From Bacillota bacterium (GTDB lineage: Bacteria; Bacillota; Clostridia; Acetivibrionales; DSM-1351): 38,802 bases of DNA. Under the pieces are notes generated by a model that worked only from the letters and a program-made list of their open reading frames with translations, did not search any database and was not told the DNA's origin. The translations under genes were made by a program, and so were the position numbers. Below are positions 30,929-38,731 of this stretch, in pieces (the first letter of the stretch is position 1; each line of letters begins with the position of its first letter). The stretch is from contig JAEZIU010000013.1 of the NCBI GenBank assembly GCA_023436485.1, positions 1-38,802 of the forward strand, read 5' to 3'.

Positions 30929-31848
30929 CACACCTAATATATAACGGTAAAGATATCACTGATCTGGTTGATATTCGGGAGTGTATTCTCCATGATTGTG
31001 CCGGTGGTGGGGCTGATGATGCAATAATTTCTTTTCCTGACCCTGATAAAAAATGGAGCAAGTGGAACCCCATCGGAGGCGATACGGTTATTGTTAATTC
31101 AGGTAATTATACAACAGGGCTCATGTATGTTGATGGGATAGAGCAGCAATCCGGAATATTTACAATCAGTAGCATATCCACACCGTTGTCGGCTAAATGT
31201 CCCAAAACACGCATATGGCGAAATATTAAACTATCAGAGATTATTACCGACATTGCCACAAATAACAGCTTAAAAATGGAAACGTACGATATAGAGGATT
31301 TTACATACAAAGTGATATCCCAAATCAACCGCTCAGACATTGATTTTCTGAACGCTGTTTGCATCCGGGAGGGATACTCCTGTAAGGTCACCGATAATAA
31401 AATTGTAGTATTTAATGAAAGGTGCTTTGAAAGTGCAAATACAACGATTACATTGACTCCTGAAGACATGAATCCGGGATATGAATTTAGTATCTCGGAT
31501 TCTTCATTCCGGAGTTTTACGGTTCTTTACAGTTTACCTTTCGGGGATACATTATCATACACGGCAACAGACACTGACATTCAGGGTGCAGTCGGACGTA
31601 AGATTGAATTGCTTTCGAATATAGCTGAAGCAAAAAGGTGGAGCGAAGGATATTTACGATATACAAACAAGTACCGCATTAATGCGTATGTCCCGCTTGA
31701 ACAAAAGACAGATATCGCAGCAGGGAGCACGGTGAATATTTCGGGCTTTGGCAGTTTTGACGGTAAGTACTATGTATATAGGGTAACTCAGGATATAGTT
31801 AACAATAAAACTTATCTGTATTTACGGCATACAATAACAAAGTATTGA
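30925..31848 (+). CDS. Baseplate hub protein, late control D-like (P2 D)
   Basis: The 307-residue protein matches the late control D / gp27-like hub family. It has N-terminal LIYNGKDITDLVDIRECILHD, the mid-section IRWNIKLSEII-type region (RIWRNIKLSEIITDIATNNSLK), SDIDFLNAVCIREGYSCKVTDNKIVVFNE and C-terminal AEAKRWSEGYLRYTNKY...DIAAGSTVNISGFGSFDGKYYVYRVTQDI. The ATG overlaps the X stop as ATGA, with AGAGGT upstream. It should form the central hub below the tube. Confidence 0.88.
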   Translation: MTHLIYNGKDITDLVDIRECILHDCAGGGADDAIISFPDPDKKWSKWNPIGGDTVIVNSGNYTTGLMYVDGIEQQSGIFTISSISTPLSAKCPKTRIWRNIKLSEIITDIATNNSLKMETYDIEDFTYKVISQINRSDIDFLNAVCIREGYSCKVTDNKIVVFNERCFESANTTITLTPEDMNPGYEFSISDSSFRSFTVLYSLPFGDTLSYTATDTDIQGAVGRKIELLSNIAEAKRWSEGYLRYTNKYRINAYVPLEQKTDIAAGSTVNISGFGSFDGKYYVYRVTQDIVNNKTYLYLRHTITKY

Positions 31849-31857
31849 GGTGGTTAA

Positions 31858-32379
31858 ATGGCTATTGCAACTTTTGGCTCAAAGCAGTTTGTAGTATCCC
31901 ATAATAAGATTTATACCATAGACGGTATTACATTTTCCCAGGCATTAAATGTTGAATCACAGGATGTGGAGGGAAAGAAACCAGCCACATATATAAAAGG
32001 GGTTGGATTGATACCACTTAGCTTCAGCCTTGACCTTAATGCCAGATTTATTGACGTAAAAGCTGAAATTGATTGGTGGAATAATAAAATGCTATCTAAG
32101 GTTCCGGAGGTATTTACTATTGGAGGAAAGATAATTAGTAGAAACAAATTTCTACTTAAATCAGTGGCCGCCTCAGAAATCACGATAGGCAAAAACGGGA
32201 AGTTTATTAAAGCAAAACTTGACCTGCAATTTGAGGAATATGCGTCATCTGGCAAGAAAGCAAACTCATCCAGTAAAAAGACTAAGAAAAAGAAGAGTTC
32301 AAAAAAAAGTAAAAAAGAAACATCACATAAATTTAGTGCTGAAGCCATTAAGGCAATTCAGGAGGCAACAAAGAAATGA
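31858..32379 (+). CDS. Tail protein U-like (P2 gpU) with lysine-rich tail
   Basis: The 173-residue protein has FGSKQFVVSHNKIYTIDGITFSQALNVESQDVEGKKPATYIKGVGLIPLSFSLDLN, which resembles P2 gpU-type tail proteins. A very basic low-complexity segment (SSKKTKKKKSSKKSKKE, about 139-155) precedes the final helix. The segment could bind DNA or membranes, or simply link domains. TGAGGTGG precedes the ATG. Confidence 0.7.
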   Translation: MAIATFGSKQFVVSHNKIYTIDGITFSQALNVESQDVEGKKPATYIKGVGLIPLSFSLDLNARFIDVKAEIDWWNNKMLSKVPEVFTIGGKIISRNKFLLKSVAASEITIGKNGKFIKAKLDLQFEEYASSGKKANSSSKKTKKKKSSKKSKKETSHKFSAEAIKAIQEATKK

Positions 32380-32675
32380 TAATCAACGTAAACAGTAATT
32401 CTGAAATTAATTGGCAAGCTGTAGGTTATGAAAAGATAGCTGATAATGTTGCAAATATCCTTAAAACAAGACTCTCTGAAGTGCCATACATGAGGGACAT
32501 GGGAATCAATCCTGATTACATGGATATGCCCATATCCGAGGTAAAGGGATTAATAATAAGTGATGCATTAGAAGCGATTTCATCCTATGAGCCAAGAGCC
32601 GAAGTAATAGAAATAGATGTTGTAGATACAACAGCCGAAGGAGATTTAGTAATCAAGGTGGTGATCGAAGTTTGA
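32376..32675 (+). CDS. Baseplate wedge protein, gp25/gpW family
   Basis: The 99-residue protein has the gp25-like fold: NWQAVGYEKIADNVANILKTRLSEVPYMRDMGINPDYMDMPISEVKGLIISDALEAISSYEPRAEVIEIDV. It is homologous in pattern to T4 gp25 and P2 W, which start sheath polymerisation at the baseplate. The ATG overlaps the preceding stop as ATGA. It is followed, as usual, by the J-like gene. Confidence 0.9.
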   Translation: MIINVNSNSEINWQAVGYEKIADNVANILKTRLSEVPYMRDMGINPDYMDMPISEVKGLIISDALEAISSYEPRAEVIEIDVVDTTAEGDLVIKVVIEV

Positions 32676-33778
32676 GTGATATAAATTTTGTTAGCGTAGA
32701 TGCCCAACAGATAACTTCAGAGCTTATAAATGATTTTGAGTCCTACACAGGAGAAGTACTATATGCCGGGGATGCACGTAGAATCTTTTTGCAAGGCTTT
32801 GCTTATGTATTTGTAAATCTACTTAACAGCATAAATGTAACCGGTAGAAGTAACTTATTGAGGTATTCCTTTAATGAAGCATTAGATTCCCTTGGAGAGC
32901 TTTACGGAACACCGAGACTCCCAGCACAGAAGGCAACAACTGTTATACGGTTTAATCTGTCTGAAGCTCAGTCTGGTAATATAACAATACAGGCTGGAAC
33001 AAGGATAACACCCGACGGGAATATGTTTTTTGCAACAGATTCAGCATTGTTAATAGCATCAGGAACAACATCTGGAGAAGTTAATGCCACTGCTTTAGTT
33101 GAAGGGGTTCAATATAACGGCTTTACACCGGGACAGATCAATAAACTGGTTGATGGTAATGCATATGTAGCTTCAGTTATGAATATCTCAACAAGCACAG
33201 GTGGAGCTGATGTTGAATCTGATGATGCATACAGAGAAAGATTGAGGGCTTCACCCTATAGTTTTTCCACAGCAGGTCCTTTGCAAGCATATGAATACTG
33301 GGCCAGAAATGCAAGTCCAGACGTTGGGGATGTGTCGGTGGCTTCACCAAGTGCAGGACTTATAACAATATATGTACTCAAAAAAGGAGGTGTGATACCA
33401 GAACAGGGAGATAGTGCACTGGAGTCTGTAAACTCAGCCTGCAATGACAAATCACGCCGCCCTCTTACAGATAATGTGACGATTCTACCTGCGACTGCTC
33501 AGAATACTGCTATAACCGTGGAGTACTACATCAGCCCTAATAATTCGGCTAACTCTGCAATAATACAGGCGGTTGTTATAAATGCGGTAAATGAATACAA
33601 AGTATGGCAAACAGCTAAGATAGGCAGGACAATTAACCCTGATGAACTGCGGAAGCTAATGCTTAATGCCGGTGCATCAAGAGTTGATATTACATCTCCA
33701 GAGAGGACTACAGTTTCTATTAGTGAAGTGGCACAGATAACTTCAACAACAGTTACATACAAAGGGCTAGGTGAATAA
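32672..33778 (+). CDS. Baseplate J-like protein
   Basis: The 368-residue protein is of the Baseplate_J family (P2 J, T4 gp6, Mu gp47). Typical segments are the N-terminal GDARRIFLQGFAYVFVNLLNSINVTGRSNLLRY, LDSLGELYGTPRLPAQKATTVIRFNLSEAQSGNITIQAGTRI, SDDAYRERLRASPYSFSTAGPLQAYEYWARN and a C-terminal EYKVWQTAKIGRTINPDELRKLMLNAGA. It builds the wedge ring. The TTG start overlaps the W stop (TTGA), with AAGGTGG upstream. Confidence 0.93.
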   Translation: MSDINFVSVDAQQITSELINDFESYTGEVLYAGDARRIFLQGFAYVFVNLLNSINVTGRSNLLRYSFNEALDSLGELYGTPRLPAQKATTVIRFNLSEAQSGNITIQAGTRITPDGNMFFATDSALLIASGTTSGEVNATALVEGVQYNGFTPGQINKLVDGNAYVASVMNISTSTGGADVESDDAYRERLRASPYSFSTAGPLQAYEYWARNASPDVGDVSVASPSAGLITIYVLKKGGVIPEQGDSALESVNSACNDKSRRPLTDNVTILPATAQNTAITVEYYISPNNSANSAIIQAVVINAVNEYKVWQTAKIGRTINPDELRKLMLNAGASRVDITSPERTTVSISEVAQITSTTVTYKGLGE

Positions 33779-33779
33779 T

Positions 33780-33974
33780 ATGCTTGTAAAAGGGAAAATA
33801 TCTTCAATTAATGCCTCTGCAAACACAGCAGAGGTCATTTTATTGGAGTATGACAATGCCGTAACCGTGCCGGTACCGTTTTATAAACAAGGGGAAGCTT
33901 TAAACTGCAGTGTAGGGCAGTTTGTTGTGCTTGCGGTTTTTAATGATGATTTTAATGATTCAGTGATTGTGTAG
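33780..33974 (+). CDS. Small OB-fold-like baseplate protein (V-like, no spike)
   Basis: The 64-residue product (LVKGKISSINASANTAEVILLEYDNAVTVPVPFY, then LNCSVGQFVVLAVFNDDFNDSVIV) has the strand pattern of the OB domain at the N-terminus of phage spike proteins such as P2 V, ending in a typical G-x-x-V-V-L-x-V-F-N motif. It lacks the beta-helical spike that normally follows. ATG at 33780 follows AGGTGAATAAT and lies next to the J stop. The role as a reduced spike or hub adaptor is inferred. Confidence 0.65.
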   Translation: MLVKGKISSINASANTAEVILLEYDNAVTVPVPFYKQGEALNCSVGQFVVLAVFNDDFNDSVIV

Positions 33975-33985
33975 GAGGTGATAGG

Positions 33986-34546
33986 TTGAAGCTTAATGAT
34001 TTAAACTTATTAGAGTTCCTCCCGGCATTTATGCAGGATGATATAACAGCTTGTGGATTTGCTTACGCTGTCCAGAGACAGCTTGACAAGGTTATTTCAC
34101 AAATTGATTACTCTCAGATATATGCAAGAATTAATAAGTTGAGTGAAACAATACTTGACGAGCTTGCTTGGCAGTTCAATATTCCGGAATATTCATCTAG
34201 CTTAGATATTACTACGAAGCGACTACTTATAAAAAAGTGTTTCAAAACCCACAAACAAAGGGGAACAGCAGAGGCAGTTGAGCAGGTTATATCTGATATA
34301 TTCGGGGATGGATACGTTGAAGAGTGGTTTGAATATGGAGGGGATAAGTATCATTTCCGGGTAGTTACAAGCAATCAAAGCGTTACAGGAGATCAGGCAG
34401 CTCTCTTCGTTGATGCTGTTAATAAGGTTAAAAGACTGAGTACTGTACTAGAACAGGTAATAGTAGAAATGGCTGCAGAGTTACCTGTTTTTTATGGTAA
34501 TGTCTTGCATATCGGTGACGTATATACAGTAGAACAGGTGGTGTAA
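33986..34546 (+). CDS. Tail protein I (P2 gpI family)
   Basis: The 186-residue protein has the P2 I pattern: LLEFLPAFMQDDITACGFAYAVQRQLDKVISQI, LSETILDELAWQFNIPEYSSSLDITTKRLLIKKCFKTHKQRGTAEAVEQVISDIFGDGYVEEWFEYGG, and VTGDQAALFVDAVNKVKRLST. It completes the wedge together with J and W and provides the fibre attachment point. TTG start behind GGAGGTGATAGG. Confidence 0.9.
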   Translation: MKLNDLNLLEFLPAFMQDDITACGFAYAVQRQLDKVISQIDYSQIYARINKLSETILDELAWQFNIPEYSSSLDITTKRLLIKKCFKTHKQRGTAEAVEQVISDIFGDGYVEEWFEYGGDKYHFRVVTSNQSVTGDQAALFVDAVNKVKRLSTVLEQVIVEMAAELPVFYGNVLHIGDVYTVEQVV

Positions 34547-34549
34547 TAA

Positions 34550-35197
34550 ATGAGTTTTGGAATGATAGCATTTACAAACAGGGGAAGGGTATTACAGGCC
34601 AAGGCTGCAATCGGGACACAATTAAAATTTACCCGAATAGCAGTCGGAGATGGACAGCTCTCCGGACAAGTAACAGATGAGTTAGTTGCCCTGATTCACG
34701 AAGTGAAAAGCTTGAACATCAATGAATTAAAAATTATGTCCGGGAATAAGGCCAAGGTGGGAGGAGTCCTCACCAATCAAGGTCTTGCATCCGGATTTTT
34801 TTGGCGTGAATTAGGAGTGTTTACACAGGATCCGGACGTTGGTGAAATATTATATTGTTATGGTAATGCCGGAGCTTTAGCCGAGTACATACCAGCCCAG
34901 GGTGGCAGTGAAATACTTGAGAGGCAGATAAATGTAGTAACCTTGGTTGGAAATGCCTCAAATATCACAGCGGAAATAGATCAGTCTTTAATATATGCAA
35001 ACCGTTCAGATATAGTTGATTTACAAAATCAAATAGACGGTTTGGAAACGGTTGCAAAAGACTACACAGATAACAAAATAAGTTTGCTCCAGGAAAGTAT
35101 TACGGAATTATCGGCTGAACTTAATTCTCATTTTTCGGATACATCTCATGTAGCCGCTGATCTTTACACTTATCAAAATATAGGGGGTGCATTATAA
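34550..35197 (+). CDS. Tail fibre N-terminal/collar protein
   Basis: The 215-residue protein opens with the tail-collar fibre domain (FGMIAFTNRGRVLQAKAAIGTQLKFTRIAVGDGQLSG, about 1-150), as in P2 H N-termini. It continues as a coiled coil (DLQNQIDGLETVAKDYTDNKISLLQESITELSAELNSHF, about 160-200). It lacks a receptor-binding tip, so it probably acts as an adaptor for the two downstream proteins. It begins 4 nt after tail protein I. Confidence 0.85.
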   Translation: MSFGMIAFTNRGRVLQAKAAIGTQLKFTRIAVGDGQLSGQVTDELVALIHEVKSLNINELKIMSGNKAKVGGVLTNQGLASGFFWRELGVFTQDPDVGEILYCYGNAGALAEYIPAQGGSEILERQINVVTLVGNASNITAEIDQSLIYANRSDIVDLQNQIDGLETVAKDYTDNKISLLQESITELSAELNSHFSDTSHVAADLYTYQNIGGAL

Positions 35198-35640
35198 TGC
35201 CAGCAAATACAAAACCGATTTATCCAGTTAATCCAAATGTTTCAGGGAAAATCATTCAGGTGGCCGATACGAATTTAAAGGCTCCAGTAACGAATGGTGT
35301 CATTTTGGCTACGGCGGGAGAAAATGGGACAAGAATAGATGCAATTACTGTAAGGTCCCTCGGAACAAATGTGGCTACTGTTTTAAGGATTTTTTGGAAC
35401 GATGGAACAGGAATAGGTGAATCAAATTTTCAACTTATACATGAGGTTCTCTTACCAGCAACAACGGCACAGACAGCAAATGTAACCGGGAGCGACCTTA
35501 TCCTCTTACCTATAAATTTCGCCAATGATGGAAGAGGAGTTTTACCTCCGGCTTTAAAATCCGGACAGAAACTGTATATTTCATTAGGAACAACGGTTGC
35601 ATCCGGTTACTCTGTTTTATTCATGGGAGGAGACTTCTAA
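35197..35640 (+). CDS. Virion-associated tail/fibre protein, family not recognised
   Basis: The 147-residue product is beta-rich (TNGVILATAGENGTRIDAITVRSLGTNVATVLRIFWNDG, FQLIHEVLLPATTAQTANVTGSDLILLPINF, LKSGQKLYISLGTTVASGYSVLFMGGDF) and resembles small jelly-roll-like proteins found beside phage fibres. It overlaps both neighbours by one base, so it is translated with them. A structural or receptor-contact role is inferred from position only. Confidence 0.65.
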   Translation: MPANTKPIYPVNPNVSGKIIQVADTNLKAPVTNGVILATAGENGTRIDAITVRSLGTNVATVLRIFWNDGTGIGESNFQLIHEVLLPATTAQTANVTGSDLILLPINFANDGRGVLPPALKSGQKLYISLGTTVASGYSVLFMGGDF

Positions 35641-36518
35641 TGCGTAGAAATTTTGATATTGGATTTCCCCGTCCACAGCCCTTGCAGAATAAGGGAACCA
35701 GTTCCGTGAGTGTTTCCTACTCGGGTTCATGTAAAATTGTATATGAAACAGCATCAAGGGGGTACATTGAATGCTATACATCAGGATTGATTATATTTGA
35801 AAAAGGTAAAAATGATATTTTCCCGCCCTATATAGATGTTTTTCTTGTCGGTGCCGGTGGAGGAGGAAGCAGTTTAGGCAGTACATATACAGGTGGCGGT
35901 GGTGGTGCAGGAGGATACACCAAAACATTTACAAAAGTAACTACTCCTGAAACCGCAAATATTTACATTGGTTCGGGAGGAACTGCTGGTCAGGCCGGAG
36001 GCTCAACCTCTTTTCCCGGACTTACTCCAGCAGCTGGTGGAGGTGGTGCAACTTCCAGCAATGGGGCCAATGGTGGTTCTGCTGGTGGTGGCGGTAATAT
36101 ATTATCCCCCACTACTTGGTCTTGGGGTGGTGTAGCTGGTTCTAACGGAGGAAATGGTATTCCCGTCTACTATTATAGTGGCAGTTCTGGTGCAGGTTCA
36201 AATGGTATTGGACAGGGCACGCCAACTACTGATTTTTGGGGCAGGATTCATGCTGGTGGCGGTGCTGGAGGTGGTGGTGGTAATACGTCTGGTGGTATTA
36301 ATTCTGGCGGTGGTTCTAGCAATGACCCAGGCATATCATCTTATAAAAATGGTTCAGGCACTGATGGCGGTCTTGGAACTGTAGGCTTGGTAATGTCGAG
36401 TGGGGGTCTAGGGGGCGGCGGTTATGGCGGAGGCGGTGGAGGCGGAGGCTATGGAAGTCCTCGGGGAATTGGTGGTATCGGAGGTTCAGGATTTGTAATG
36501 ATAAGGTGGGGGTATTAA
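35640..36518 (+). CDS. Glycine-rich tail adhesin, probable receptor-binding tip
   Basis: The 292-residue protein has an N-terminal attachment part of about 65 residues (SCKIVYETASRGYIECYTSGLIIFEKGKND). About 200 residues of glycine-rich motifs follow (GAGGGGSS, GGGGGAGGY, AAGGGGATSS, AGGGAGGGGG, GGGGYGGGGG) separated by variable loops, ending in GGIGGSGFVMIRWGY. The layout resembles adhesins whose glycine-rich motifs pack as polyglycine-II helices while the loops bind the receptor, as described for the T4-like phage S16 gp38. Low-complexity glycine codons make the DNA locally GC-richer, with frames open in other registers. It is the best candidate for host-range determinant. Confidence 0.75.
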   Translation: MRRNFDIGFPRPQPLQNKGTSSVSVSYSGSCKIVYETASRGYIECYTSGLIIFEKGKNDIFPPYIDVFLVGAGGGGSSLGSTYTGGGGGAGGYTKTFTKVTTPETANIYIGSGGTAGQAGGSTSFPGLTPAAGGGGATSSNGANGGSAGGGGNILSPTTWSWGGVAGSNGGNGIPVYYYSGSSGAGSNGIGQGTPTTDFWGRIHAGGGAGGGGGNTSGGINSGGGSSNDPGISSYKNGSGTDGGLGTVGLVMSSGGLGGGGYGGGGGGGGYGSPRGIGGIGGSGFVMIRWGY

Positions 36519-36519
36519 T

Positions 36520-36813
36520 ATGGAGATGGCATTGAGATGTGCAGTTTTGTCAGAAGATAAGTCAACGGTGGAAAATATAATAATAGCAGACCAGAGCTTT
36601 GCATATTCAAATGGATTTATTGTCTGCGGCACTATACCAGTAAGTATAGGGGATACATATAAAGACGGATACTTTTACAGAGGTGACCAGAAGCTTATTC
36701 CAGAGCAAACGGAAATAGAAAAGCTTCAAAAAATGGTTGACACATTAATTTTGGACAATCTTAATATGCAGTCACAAATAGACACTTTAATTACATCAAA
36801 CTTGGAGGGATAA
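36520..36813 (+). CDS. Small tail-associated protein with C-terminal coiled coil
   Basis: The 97-residue product has a small beta-rich N-terminal part (ALRCAVLSEDKSTVENIIIADQSFAYSNGFIVCG, DTYKDGYFYRG) and a C-terminal coiled coil (TEIEKLQKMVDTLILDNLNMQSQIDTLITS). Proteins of this type lie between fibre genes and XkdX in many Gram-positive prophages. It starts one base after the adhesin stop with GGGGGTATTAAT upstream. It may assist fibre folding or be a minor tail component. Confidence 0.7.
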   Translation: MEMALRCAVLSEDKSTVENIIIADQSFAYSNGFIVCGTIPVSIGDTYKDGYFYRGDQKLIPEQTEIEKLQKMVDTLILDNLNMQSQIDTLITSNLEG

Positions 36814-36817
36814 AGGT

Positions 36818-36934
36818 ATGTTTGAAAGGTTGAGTTACTTATATAAGGCAAATGAACTGACTGAAAAGCAACTGGATATTGCAGTGAGTAAAGGATGGAT
36901 AACAGCAGATGATAAAATGAAGATAATTGGATAA
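36818..36934 (+). CDS. xkdX: XkdX family phage protein
   Basis: This 38-residue product (MFERLSYLYKANELTEKQLD, then a short tail with KGWITADDKMKIIG) matches the XkdX pattern: an aromatic N-terminus, a short helix, then a K-G-W-I-T motif and a final hydrophobic turn. XkdX proteins occur at the end of fibre modules in Bacillus PBSX-like and clostridial phages; their function is unknown. AAAGGT precedes the ATG. Confidence 0.88.
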   Translation: MFERLSYLYKANELTEKQLDIAVSKGWITADDKMKIIG

Positions 36935-36981
36935 TATTGAGAACTAATAATTCATTATTATAAAAAAAGGAATTTTGAACA

Positions 36982-37011
36982 CCTCTGTATAACTTAATTG
37001 TTGTACAGAGG
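36982..37011 (+). promoter_or_regulatory. Hairpin overlapping the ribosome binding site of the next gene
   Basis: CCTCTGTA (36982-36989) pairs perfectly with TACAGAGG (37004-37011). The right arm runs into GAGGAGGG, the Shine-Dalgarno of the ATG at 37022. It could mask the site partly or mark an upstream transcript end. No T run follows, so it is not a standard terminator. Confidence 0.45.
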
Positions 37012-37021
37012 AGGGATTTTC

Positions 37022-37606
37022 ATGGGCGAAAAATTTGATCAGCTTTCACTAAAAATTGATTATTTAGAAAAGCTTTTTTCCCTAAGTCAAACAAATGTAA
37101 ATAATAATTTGGCTTTGACATGGACAATATTAGGGGTTGTAATTGCAATAATAGGTGTTGCTTTATTTTTCTTAGCTCAGATGTGGGTTAATAAAAAGGT
37201 AGACATTGAAATGCAAATGTTTAAAAAAGATTATTTAAAGGAGATGGAAAATCTCATTTTTAGTAATCCACAAATTCTTCGGTTTGAAGTTCAAGTGGAA
37301 CCCAATGATGAGGGAGAAATTCAAATAGATATACCATTCGAATATAATATCAAAAATGAAGAAAACTTAAAAATGTTCTGTGATACATGGAGTCTAGAAA
37401 TGAGTATAAGATATCATGATGGGGATACACTAATGGAAGCAAAAAACACAGCAAAGTTGGTAATAATTAAATTTGACAAAAATATTAATAGGATTTTCTG
37501 CAATATAAAAAGTAATGTATCTTTCACAAGATATGATAAACATATCGCTCATATTTTTTTATTAAATGATAATTTTAAATCTGTATCTATGTTAGAAAAT
37601 ACTTGA
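37022..37606 (+). CDS. Single-span membrane protein of unknown function
   Basis: The 194-residue product has a short N-terminal coiled segment (EKFDQLSLKIDYLEKLFSLSQ), one strong transmembrane helix near 31-54 (LALTWTILGVVIAIIGVALFFLAQ) and a C-terminal beta-rich domain of about 120 residues. Start ATG at 37022 follows GAGGAGGG. It has its own leader hairpin and a terminator behind it, unlike the tightly packed genes before it, which suggests separate expression, perhaps in the lysogen. No family is recognised. Confidence 0.65.
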   Translation: MGEKFDQLSLKIDYLEKLFSLSQTNVNNNLALTWTILGVVIAIIGVALFFLAQMWVNKKVDIEMQMFKKDYLKEMENLIFSNPQILRFEVQVEPNDEGEIQIDIPFEYNIKNEENLKMFCDTWSLEMSIRYHDGDTLMEAKNTAKLVIIKFDKNINRIFCNIKSNVSFTRYDKHIAHIFLLNDNFKSVSMLENT

Positions 37607-37625
37607 TAAATATTTCAAATAAATG

Positions 37626-37654
37626 GGATTACTCGGAAATGGGTAGTCCTTTTA
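37626..37654 (+). terminator. Rho-independent terminator
   Basis: GGATTAC pairs with GTAGTCC (one G-U) around a 10-nt loop and is followed by TTTTAATTT. It lies between the membrane protein gene and the lysis genes. Confidence 0.75.
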
Positions 37655-37688
37655 ATTTACTCAAAACATCTTTAAGGAGGACATAAAA

Positions 37689-38048
37689 ATGAAGGATTTT
37701 ATTATTAAGTATTGGATGCAAGTCCTGTTTGGGATAGCATCGGGAGGGTTGGGAGCGGCGTATAAAACATTGTCAAAACGCATCCATAGGCAATCATGTG
37801 ACCAAAAGGCCCTTAAAGAAGGCACACAGTCACTTTTAAGGAGTGAAATAATAAGGTGCTATGACATGTATGTTGACCGTGGGCATATCTCTATCCACGG
37901 ACTGGAAAGCGTTTTAGCAATGTATGATGCATATCACAAGTTAGGTGGTAACGGAACAGTTACAAAGCTTGTTGATGAATTAAGAGAATTGCCAGTGAAG
38001 ACAAAAAGACAGATAGTTAAAGGAGATGAGAACACATGCCCCAAGTAG
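37689..38048 (+). CDS. Holin-like membrane protein
   Basis: The 119-residue protein starts with one hydrophobic segment (FIIKYWMQVLFGIASGGLGAAY) followed by a basic stretch and a helical cytoplasmic part (ALKEGTQSLLRSEIIRCYDMYVDRGHISIHGLESVLAMYDAYHKLGGNGTV). Proteins of this build precede endolysins in many Firmicutes phages and are annotated as holins or holin partners. AAGGAGG precedes the ATG. It overlaps the endolysin gene by 13 nt. Pore formation is inferred from location and the membrane segment. Confidence 0.7.
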   Translation: MKDFIIKYWMQVLFGIASGGLGAAYKTLSKRIHRQSCDQKALKEGTQSLLRSEIIRCYDMYVDRGHISIHGLESVLAMYDAYHKLGGNGTVTKLVDELRELPVKTKRQIVKGDENTCPK

Positions 38049-38731
38049 GATTTAAGTATCCTGATGAAACCTCGGTTTATCCAAAACTGATTGATGCAGT
38101 TAACACGCTGTGTGTAGCAAAAGGCAGGGACTGTCTCTGCACATCAGGATTCAGAAGTGTGGAAAAGCAGAAGATTATAGCAAAGCAGGTACTTGCTGAT
38201 AATCCAGGAAGTAAACAGCGGGCTGACGGATCCGTGTACGGTAAAAACGGAGAGTGCCTTGCTGCAGCTTATGGTAAAAGCAATCATTGCTACTGTATTG
38301 CAATGGATATAGGAGACAGCTGGTTTAAGTTGCTTGGAAACGATGAACTGAAGAAATACGGACTTGTTAAGCCTATGAGCTATGAACCTTGGCATGTTCA
38401 GCTACTGGAACACACCGGTTTAAGCCTCGCACAAAAGGAAGTAATCAGAGGCAGTGTCTTAAAAGGAGTGAACATAGGAATGAACGTAAAAACATTTCAG
38501 GGCATGACAGGACTAAAAGCAGACGGCATTAATGGTCCTGTAACAAAGGCAAAAGCAAAGGAAGTACTGCAGTGCTGTCAGGATATTTTAGGAAACAATT
38601 TTAAGACTGCCGAGGAAGTAATAAAGGCTACTCAAACTAAGCCAGAAGAGTGGACACCAAAACTCAAATCGGAGAAGTATTTTTCCGCTTTTGTAATGAA
38701 CATAGTAAAAAGATTGGGAGGGATGGCATAA
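38036..38731 (+). CDS. Endolysin: M15 peptidase with peptidoglycan-binding domain
   Basis: The 231-residue protein has an N-terminal M15 (VanY/LD-carboxypeptidase-like) zinc peptidase. CTSGFRSVEKQ leads into the zinc motif SNHCYCIAMDIG (His84, Asp91) and EPWHVQ (Glu117, His120). A C-terminal PG_binding_1-like module follows (about 142-185: NVKTFQGMTGLKADGINGPVTKAKAKEVLQ). It should cut peptide bonds in peptidoglycan during lysis. No signal peptide is present, so it needs the holin for release. The catalytic domain carries more cysteines than usual (residues about 26, 33, 35, 74, 85, 87). Confidence 0.92.
   Translation: MPQVGFKYPDETSVYPKLIDAVNTLCVAKGRDCLCTSGFRSVEKQKIIAKQVLADNPGSKQRADGSVYGKNGECLAAAYGKSNHCYCIAMDIGDSWFKLLGNDELKKYGLVKPMSYEPWHVQLLEHTGLSLAQKEVIRGSVLKGVNIGMNVKTFQGMTGLKADGINGPVTKAKAKEVLQCCQDILGNNFKTAEEVIKATQTKPEEWTPKLKSEKYFSAFVMNIVKRLGGMA

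Noticed and set aside
36154..36384. Open frame inside the adhesin gene in another register
   Set aside because: Glycine codon runs (GGT/GGA) stay open in other frames and give valine/leucine repeats. There is no start signal.
37798..37806. Half-site TGTGACCAA matching the parAB palindrome
   Set aside because: A 9-base half-site lies within a coding region and a similar one is seen in the flanking chromosome near 2255. This is compatible with chance.
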